Shown in pieces: positions 56,172 to 64,000 of a stretch of DNA of 64,000 nt. Within the stretch, counting starts at the first letter, position 1. The number at the start of each line of letters is the position of its first letter. This DNA comes from Platynereis dumerilii (taxonomy: Eukaryota; Annelida; Polychaeta; Phyllodocida; Nereididae): positions 3,165,501 through 3,229,500 of the forward strand of contig JAPTHN010000024.1 in the NCBI GenBank assembly GCA_026936325.1. The letters run 5' to 3'. The position numbers and the translations under genes were made by a program. Under the pieces are notes generated by a model. The model searched no databases and was not told where the DNA came from. It saw only the letters and a list, made by a program, of their open reading frames with translations.

Positions 56172-57043
56172 TTAAACAGTTATAGGGCTATTAAACAGTT
56201 TGCCTGAAACTAAATGTTTTATAAGAGCAACAAGTAATATTTGTTTTGTTTTTTCTGTTGTATACCAACCATTTCTAGAGCATAGGTGGTTTTAGCATCT
56301 TTTCTGTATGGGTCAACCGCAAATAAGTTATGTTATAACTGTGTAGCCTCGTCAATATCTGCCAAACACCTTTTTTTTTAAATTAAGTTCATCTAAACAT
56401 TGTCATTGCTTAAAAAATATATGATAATGGGTGACAAATCACTGATAATGGCAGGCTGCATTCAACCCAAAGGTAATCACCCGAACTGCAGTCAAATTAT
56501 GAATTGATATACAGCTTGAAATAATCTGATACCATTGAAGTTGGTATTCAAAATGAAGGTCTTATTGAGCCCTGTCCAACTGAACATATTTTATTGTTGT
56601 GTAATGAATATTCACAAAGTTACGCGATACCGCGATTTTGGTTTTTAATAAAACGCCAGAAAACTTCTGCTGCAATGTGCTCAAGTTAAACGTTTTTCAA
56701 TTTTCATGAAACTTCTCAGGAATATCCCTCAGACCAAACCACAATACCAAAAAATGCTACAGGTGTCTCCTCCAAAATTTTCCGATTTGATGCGCACCAG
56801 CCACACCCTAGTGGTCAGACGAAAAAGGGCAAATCATATTCGCGCAAATTTATGTGACAAAATTTCAATGGACAGTCAATAATATTTTTGAATATATTAC
56901 ACTCACTAATTTTGCCTAAATTTATAAAATAAGGCCTAAAATTTTTTTTTTCTTTACGATCTGTTGAAAGGGCACCCCTTGCCCCCCTTGGACAAGGGCA
57001 CGAGGAGCAATTGCCCCCTGCCTCCCCTGTTGCGGCACCCCTG

Positions 57044-57290
57044 TGCGAAGCAATTTTCTTTGCCCGTGGACGTGCGACAAACTTTTTTTGCAATTTTGAC
57101 ATTGCGGTACCCTATAGCTACAGGTGGAAACTAAATTTTTTTTTGTGTACTGAACAAACTTTTTTTTTCAGTGTCAAGTGGGAAACAAACTTGTTTTCGC
57201 CAAAAAGCCATAGCCCCCCCCTCCTCTAAGATCATCTGGTCGGCCCCTTATAAGTTGCCAGGTAAGGAATTATGGTGCATTTCAGCCTGG
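57044..57290. other. Low-complexity T-rich and C-rich spacer
   Basis: Runs such as AAACTTTTTTTTTCAGTG and CCATAGCCCCCCCCTCCTC occur. No gene is recognised. Confidence 0.45.
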
Positions 57291-57293
57291 CTC

Positions 57294-57335
57294 ATTGGCA
57301 ATATAAAAGAAGGGTCAGAAATAACTTCTGCTTTC
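57294..57335 (+). promoter_or_regulatory. Candidate core promoter of the receptor gene
   Basis: TATAAAAG at 57302-57309, immediately preceded by an inverted CCAAT box (ATTGG at 57294-57298). This would place a start near 57335, about 180 bp before the ATG at 57514. Supported by motifs and position only. Confidence 0.35.
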
Positions 57336-57513
57336 TCCTGTCATGAACACAGAAGACTTGAGATCTGGATGAGAATTAATCTGATATCTTCTTCATAATT
57401 AATTCAGTCAGGCTTTTCTACAGCAGCAGTAAAAGCTATAACATTACACACACTCTTAATTGCATTTAACTTTTCTGATTGTTTGTGTACATTTAGCTTT
57501 TCACATCACCAAA

Positions 57514-57915
57514 ATGGAAATGACACATCTGACAATCATATTAATCTCATTAAACCTGCTACAATATGTAAATGTATCAGGGCAGAATACTGTAACCACT
57601 CACAAAACAAGAACTGAATCACATTTTGTGAACTTGACTAAGATGACACCAACCAATCTACAGTATACAGATGTCCACCATACAAGGCCAACAACAGCTT
57701 ATAACTCTGATATGCCTGCCTCACACTATGCACCTTGGGACACTGGTAAAATACAATGGTTAGAAAAAGAAGATGCAAAACTAGACAACAAGACTCTAAC
57801 CTTGGGATATTTGATTCCCTGGACCAAGGACTGGGATGTCGGACCGACAATGGGAGCCGGAATACTACTTGGGTTGAGAGAAATTGAGCGACAGCAGCTG
57901 CTTCCTGGGTATAAG
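57514..57915 (+). CDS. First coding exon of a receptor with an ANF-type ligand-binding domain (receptor guanylate cyclase-like)
   Basis: The ATG at 57514 opens a signal peptide (MEMTHLTIILISLNLLQYVN then VSGQ). A Thr/His-rich 90-residue spacer follows, then KTLTLGYLIPWTKDWDVGPT and GILLGLREIERQQLLPGYK, ending at donor AAG|GTGAGT in phase 0. LGYLxPWTxxWxVGPTxGAG followed by I-R-LLPGY is the start of the extracellular ANF-receptor fold found in natriuretic-peptide and other receptor guanylate cyclases. The following exons (transmembrane, kinase-like, cyclase) are not found in the next 6 kb. The cyclase identity is therefore inference, and a receptor without cyclase is possible. An upstream in-frame TTG is not used as start. 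Confidence 0.75.
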
Positions 57916-60700
57916 GTGAGTGCTTTTTTAAAACATTACTACTGGTTTACTTGTTACTGTTTTGAAAAATGAGATGATTGTATTCACTGTTAAAACAACT
58001 CTTTGTAATTGTGATTCGTTATAGTTTTATTTATAAGGCACTCCCCTTAAAAGCCTGCTATCTTGCCTATCTAACCAGTTGAGTTAAAGGGCCAGCCCCC
58101 AAGCCAAGTGCTTAGGCGCAACCTATTATACCCACAAACTGTATCCCCCAACTTCCCTGAGATTTTGACACACTCCAGTCTACAATCTCACCTCAATGCC
58201 ACCTGCTACCACGATCGGGACTTAAACCAGCTACCTCTTAGTAGCCTTAGGCAGATGCACCATAAAATACTAACCCCTATTAAACCAGTTGAGCATGTTG
58301 AGTTAAAGGGCCATTTTCCAACCCAAACCCCAAGTGCTTAGGAGCATCCTGTTATACCCAACCCACTATACTATAAGTTGATAAATTTATTATGAGTCGT
58401 ATCTTGTTAATAGTGCCTACCTCGTCTGGTCAGGCCATACAGATCACTGACTCGTAAGGGTTTCCCAACATGAGCCATTAACCATGAAAAGCTTGGTACA
58501 CTCATTTGCTTGTCCATGGCTCCCAAGTAGGGCACTATACCGGTTCAACAAATACCTGCCATATTGGTACAGTCTGGACGGTTCCCGAACCAGTTTTTCA
58601 AGCTCGTCATCATCTTGACGTCCACTCTTGTGCGACATTGACTTTCCGGGCCAAAAATTCTGATGGGGCCTCTATGTTCAGATCTCATTGATGAGTGAAT
58701 TATATACAATGATGCGATGAGCATGGATGGAATCCTCAAATGAATCAAGTGGACAGTAATAACAATGATTACTGTGAAACTTCTGGACGGAGAATTTGAT
58801 GGAAAATTTTTGACGGAGAATCTCCATGAAAAACGTAAATATTCACGAACAAGAACTTTGAAAATATATACACATATTTACAGTTGGTACCTATTAGTGT
58901 TCGACTAATTTCCTTTGCCCTCGCAGGGCTTGAAACCTCTCCGGGAACAAGTAAATTGGATCCATTGAAGTTTTGTATGCAATCATTAATTTGATTTATG
59001 TAATCATAATTAGCAAAATGCAGTATGTACATTCCTTAATACTTAGCTGAGGCCTCTCATGATGCCTCCGCCTCTATGGCATCATGGTAGCAAACGATCT
59101 CTTTTGAAGTCATCAAAGTGGAAGAAATCAATGTAAGCAAATATGAGAAACGGTATCGACTACAAATGATGTGACATGAGAGTACTCTAGGGATAGGTAC
59201 AAGGCCCATAATTGTTCTTGAGTTACGTTAATTAATGATATACATCATAGTACAAGTGCAGAAATCCGATACTTTCAGGTTATCCTTCATTACCTCCTCT
59301 TCCTTAAAAAAAGTATCTTGGATCTATAGACGCCAAACAAACCAGCAAACTTGGAGGCACACAGCATATACATCAATATCATAATCCCTGCCGGGTATAA
59401 AATGCAAAAATCATGGGTCACATGCTCACACCTGCAACAGCTAAAAACTCCTCCCCGAGCAATGCCACTCACCTAAACTGTCCACCTATCCTTATTGATC
59501 TATCCTCTCCTTCTGATAACAGCAAATAACAGTGAAACAGCTCCCTTATTTACGTTTTCTGCCTCTACTGTTTTTCCCCACCAGGGGCGCATGCACCTCC
59601 ATCGTAGTTCCGCTATTGCTCACGTTTAGGACTGGCGCCACCGTCTGCCTTCCCGCCAAACACATCCACACACTTCACCAATACATATGGCAGTGCATTT
59701 GTAACTTCAATTCCTCTACCACCAATCTTCCCCACTAATATTTCAGTTAAACCTCAGGTCACATGACCACTCCTCTTGCCAGCTATAAATGAATTCCACA
59801 GGCATGCCACTCACCCAAACTATCCACCTATCCTTCTTTTGTTGTCCCCTCCTTCACATGGAAGCCCACACAGGTGTAACTCATCTCTCATTTGTCTTTC
59901 CCTACTTCTCCACTCATCTCCCACCAGGAGTGCATGAAACAGCAAATCTCTCATATTTTACTCCCCAACAGAGGGAGCCTCTTCTCATACTCATTTCCCC
60001 ACAGATGACAGCACCTATCTTTGTCAGCTTTTCGCTGGGGACATGGCCTGCAGCTAATGCACCACTTTTCCTCCATTCATATTTTCTTTGCCTTTCCTAC
60101 AAACTACTCTTTTCATTTTAGTCATTTCTTCTTTTCCCACATTTATGACCATCTTTCAAATACCATTCTCACATCTGTCTTTCACTCCTATACCTCAATG
60201 TCAAGCAACATCTAACATACTCCTCAATCTGTTTCTCTGCTGTCAATGGGCTTTACTAGTTACTTATATTACAATTATTACTCAAATGCTATTTCAAATG
60301 CTCAGCATGCAACACGGGGCCAGATGCCCATGCAGGTAGAGGGCGGGGGTTAATTATTCCCCATTATAGTCCTGCCCAAAATCATGGGTAAATCTAGTAC
60401 CATAATAAGACACCAAAATAGTTCAAGCAACACAAATCGGTCTGTCTCCAATCTCCATATGGGGATTACGATAGTTATTATAGGTAGGTGGCACAACTAT
60501 AAGGCGGCAGGGCTATATTTTTGTCTTTGGAGAAGACAGGATGAGACGGGAGTTTCAATGCTAACTGAGTTCCATTTGCTTGGCCACTTTGCAGCATGTC
60601 TATCACTGGCCTATCACTAACTAGAACAGGTTGTTTTCAGCCAGCAGTGAGGTCGCCAGCTCTGGTTAGTCTATCGCCACATTGCTACCTGTCCGTATCT
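57916..60700. other. Receptor intron or intergenic sequence with diverged direct repeats
   Basis: TTGAGTTAAAGGGCCA and CCAAGTGCTTAGG occur near 58080 and again near 58300, about 210 bp apart. ATGCCACTCACC-AAACT-TCCACCTATCCTT occurs near 59462 and near 59804. I could not find the next receptor exon. Short frames between are unremarkable. Confidence 0.5.
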
Positions 60701-60714
60701 TAATTTAGCAGTGA

Positions 60715-60806
60715 AGTATTGCCAAGCAGTGGAATACAACCCTGGACCTCAAAATTAAAATACCAGCATGCAATCCACTCAGCCACTGAGGAACATGGCA
60801 TTGCAC
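60715..60806 (-). mobile_element. Possible tRNA-like SINE head, degraded
   Basis: On the minus strand, TCAGTGGCTGAGTGGATTGC resembles an A box and GGTCCAGGGTTGTATTCC a decayed B box at suitable spacing. The body would continue leftwards to about 60.4 kb. No flanking duplication is seen. Confidence 0.35.
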
Positions 60807-63038
60807 TGGGAAAAAAAGCTTCACACCAATGTGCAATTGTGCATCATAACATTATGGAATCTTTAATCAAGATTTAAGAGCAGGACAGGAATTAGAGGCA
60901 CATAGAGTAACTTGATTATGCACAATTGCACATTTAAGAACAGCAGAAGGTGGAATGCTCTCTTTAGGCCTCCATTTGCTGTCATGCCTGATATCAGTCT
61001 TCAACAAAGTGGCCAATCAGAGACTTGCATCATGACAAGTAAAGTGTTAATTCCAAGTTGCAGACCAGCATAGAAGTCCCACAGAACGCTGTCCTGCTAC
61101 CCAAATTCATTTTGTTCACAGAAGGCGACACGCAAGACTAGTCAAGAAAAACTTTTTTTTTGCTATAGGGCAGTTTTCTATGTGTCTGGCAAGTGATGAA
61201 AAGACATGATATTATATCGACCACACTAAGGTGTAACTTACTAATGACTAGACTAACTACGAAATGAATAAGGGAAACATAATGACTCGCAATGCTTGGC
61301 TTGGCTGTGAGAAGACCCGAGATCTTGTTTGCACGACCAGTCTTTTGAGCCTATTGGAAAGTATTAATATCATCTACTCTTGTATTTGTGGGTATGCGAG
61401 TAGAGCTCAGTGGTGTTAATACATCTCTTTTTATTGGAAGTATTGATTTCCAGAATATGCCACATGGGTCATTTGCTTGAGACTTGAACACTACTGCACT
61501 GCAGCTTCCAACTGATTGACTGCTGGAAATAAATGCAGAATCAATCCTGCCTATCTATTCTATTCAAGACACAAGATTTAGATTAAAATTTAAACATTTA
61601 AATTTAAACACAGCTCCTACCGAAATTTCCTCCGGGTCTTCAAGAGTTACATGAATTTTGTTAATTACTAAATAACCTTATATTAAGGAAGTTACTAACC
61701 TTACACAACACCTGACCAGAGCCATGGCAAGTGGCAAGAGCCACTGCCCTCTGGTTCTCCTGGTCATCTTCACAAATTTAATCATATGTTTTCTGGGATA
61801 TTTTGCCACTAGAAAATTGTGGCTTAGTGGTCATGAAATCACGTGGTTGCAAATATATATCGGTTTTATCCAAGATCTTCACCGGTTAAAATCAGCTGAG
61901 AAGAACCGTTAGCTCCCAGTAGTCAACTTGGTTCTTCATCAAGCCATTCAACTTAGCCTATTCTGAGCAATATCTTTCAATAGCTGTAGGGCTCAGGGTA
62001 AATGCGTTTTTGCACTTTTTTGTGAAAAACCAATTGCAGTGCAACCAAGGAATGGAATATATATGTTTAACGGAAAATTAAATTTTCAGAATACTGGTCT
62101 TATAGTAAACTGAACCAAATTAAAAACACAAAACTATTGCCAGGGCTTTATTTTTCTGCATATGATTCAGATGGGCTGTTGAGTTTATGCATATGTATAA
62201 TCGGGTGTCAGAGGACTCAGCCCATAAAATCACTCAATTCTGACCTTTGTTTGCACTTCTGAGGCCTAGTTTATCACACTGGGGTCCGACCAATGGATTG
62301 GGGTGTCAGGCATCCCAAAGAGCAAATCTAATGGTTTCATGTAAAAGCTTGAAGAAATGATGCAAAAGGCCACACAATTCATTTCAATGAGTGCCACAAA
62401 AGTTGTTAATTTTTTTTTGGGAAGTAACATCAGAGTTTGTTACACACAATGATATTCCAGTGGAACAATGCAACTATGGAAACAGGTCCTCAAATGGCAT
62501 GTACAAATGCAACAGAGTGAAAAGGCTTAGCGTTTATTAAAAGGACCTAGCACAACCTACAGGTATATAGCAAGCCTGGAGAAACTTCAGTGCCATGTGT
62601 GGCTTCCTTATGCTTTTCCTGTGGGGGTGGATGTCTGGTTGTGAGAAGAGGACAAGGATAACTCAGACAATACTGATTTTTACCTCTGCAGCTGTTACAC
62701 AGGTTTCAAGAGGTCTTTCTGATGGAACCTGAGCCTTTTCCATTCGGCAGTTATCTAATAGGCTGTTGAACGACTTCTTTTCTTTCCATAGTTACATTTT
62801 TGCATTGGAATAGCATTGTGTGGGACAAACTCTGACCTGACTTTTCAAAAACCTAAATTTTTAGCACCTCAAGTGGCACCAACTAAAGTCAATATTATGG
62901 AATTGTATCGTTTCTTCAAACAACATGAAATCATTAAATTTGCTCTGAAGGGTGTGTAACATATCGGTCCACTGGCCACACCCTAATGTAATAAAGTTGC
63001 CCAGAGACATGCAAAAAAATGATACACTTTAGTTATTT
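60807..63038. other. Unassigned sequence
   Basis: No exon, RNA gene or bounded element is recognised. A 62-codon frame at 61724-61912 has a hydrophobic N-terminal segment but no family resemblance or gene context. Confidence 0.45.
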
Positions 63039-64000
63039 TATCGACATCCACATTCCTCTTATATGGAAAACTTCAGAGATAATTCCTGTTCCAAAGAAAA
63101 ATCCACCATCATGCTTAAACGATTATCGCCCAATCGCACTTACTGCTATCATGATGAAATGTCTAGAAAAAATTATCAAGAACATCATTGGTGTCCAAGT
63201 AGAAACACATGTAGACAGGTATCAATTTGCTTACACTACCAACAGATGTGTAGAAGATGCCACTTTATCTTTGACTGAATTTGTACTTAAACATATTGAC
63301 AAAGCTAACACCACAAAGAAGAAACACTTTGTTAAAATTCTATATGTCGATTTCTCGAGTGCGTTCAACACCATACAGCCGCACATCATGATGCAAAAGC
63401 TAGTAAATATGAGTGTTAATCCCAGACTAATTCTGTGGATCAATGAATTTCTAACTGGCAGACCACAGTATGTCAAACTTGGTGATTGTAAATCAAAAAC
63501 TCTGTACACCAACACAGGTGCCCCACAAGGTTGTGTGCTGTCTCCGATATTGTTTACTCTCTACACTAGTGATTGTCGCTGCGTAAGTGAAAACTGTCAA
63601 CTATTCAAGTATGCAGACGACACAGCTCTAGTATCTCAATGTGTGAATGATGATGTTGAATATAGACAAGATGTACAGGTGTTTGCTAAATGGTGCTCAA
63701 ATAACTATCTTGAGCTAAATGTCAAAAAAACAAAAGAAATGTTGGTAGATTTTAGACTGTCTGACACTGATCATCCACCTCTGTACATAAATGATGAAAT
63801 TGTTGAAAGTGTCAAGGAATATAAGTACCTAGGCACTATCATAGACTATAAATTCAACTTCAACCAAAACATTGATTCATTGTACAAAAAGGTCAACTCA
63901 CGACTATATTTTGTCAGAAAATTGTGCAAACTAAGAATCGATAATAAGATCCTTGAGCTTTTCTACATGTCCATCGTTCAGTCAGTACTTACATTTTCTA
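63039..64000 (+). CDS. LINE reverse transcriptase, 5'-truncated, runs off right edge
   Basis: The segment is open from about 63039 to the end. It shows WKTSEIIPVPKKNPPSCLND with YRPIAL, YVDFSSAFNTI, TGAPQGCVLSPILFTLYTSD, the catalytic YADDTALV, NNYLELNVKKTKEMLVDFR, KEYKYLGTIID and an SRLYFVRKL thumb. The style is that of I/CR1-group LINEs and differs from the copy at the left edge. The sequence 5' of 63039 is not recognisable as endonuclease, so the copy is probably truncated, as is usual. The 3' end lies outside. Confidence 0.88.

Larger units (their letters stand above)
50962..57043. mobile_element. 6.1-kb hAT-like element with long TIRs and nested insertions
   Basis: Ends CAGGGGTGCC and GGCACCCCTG. 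The arms (about 50962-51310 and 56470-57043) are diverged inverted copies, for example GAATACCAACTTCAATGGTC on the left and ACCATTGAAGTTGGTATTC on the right. Flanks CGTGAAGC (50954-50961) and TGCGAAGC (57044-57051) match at six of eight bases, an old 8-bp duplication. Inside are younger elements at 52073, 53392 and 54042. No transposase is recognised. Confidence 0.62.

Noticed and set aside
57460-57513. Upstream start of the receptor at an in-frame TTG
   Set aside because: TTG starts are rare in animals. The ATG at 57514 opens a good signal peptide.

Overview
The window is animal DNA: AT-rich, with small spliced exons, long introns and many transposon-derived repeats. A neprilysin-type M13 peptidase, a receptor-guanylate-cyclase-like first exon, a poly-C2H2 zinc-finger gene and dense hAT, Tc1/mariner, Helitron and LINE sequence suggest a marine invertebrate. 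Nothing here fixes the phylum.

Layout. 1-12150: a minus-strand CR1/L2-type LINE. Its EN-RT reading frame is split by a 9.86-kb hAT-like inverted-repeat element (1195-11053) flanked by an exact 8-bp target duplication. The interior of that element is a PstI/EcoRI-palindrome satellite arranged as two opposed arms around another tandem repeat. 12180-13155: a 48-bp minisatellite. 13953-28222: the 3' two thirds of an M13 (neprilysin/ECE) metallopeptidase gene on the plus strand. Earlier exons must lie left of the window, so the LINE and satellite probably sit in its intron. The gene carries five tandem 68-nt exons that each encode an alternative copy of the zinc-binding HExxH helix. All share the same phases, and two together would break the frame, so this looks like a mutually exclusive exon cluster in the catalytic centre. 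28386-30659: MITE and Helitron. 31460-34380: a 73-bp minisatellite followed by an 18-finger C2H2 protein on the minus strand. 35-42.5 kb: hairpin, microsatellite, tRNA-like SINE, hAT MITEs and a decayed LINE fragment. 42824-48526: a young LTR-flanked element with no recognisable gag or pol frame. 49330-57043: tandem repeats and a nest of TIR elements, four families in three layers. 57302-57915: a candidate TATA promoter and the first coding exon of a receptor with an ANF-type ligand-binding domain. 58-63 kb: no recognised genes. 63039-64000: an open LINE RT running off the right edge.

The host genes do not form a functional cluster. The peptidase would cleave extracellular peptides, the receptor exon would bind a peptide or similar ligand, and the zinc-finger protein would bind DNA. 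The strongest new biology is the five-fold choice of active-site exon. Second is a satellite array carried inside the ends of a cut-and-paste element.
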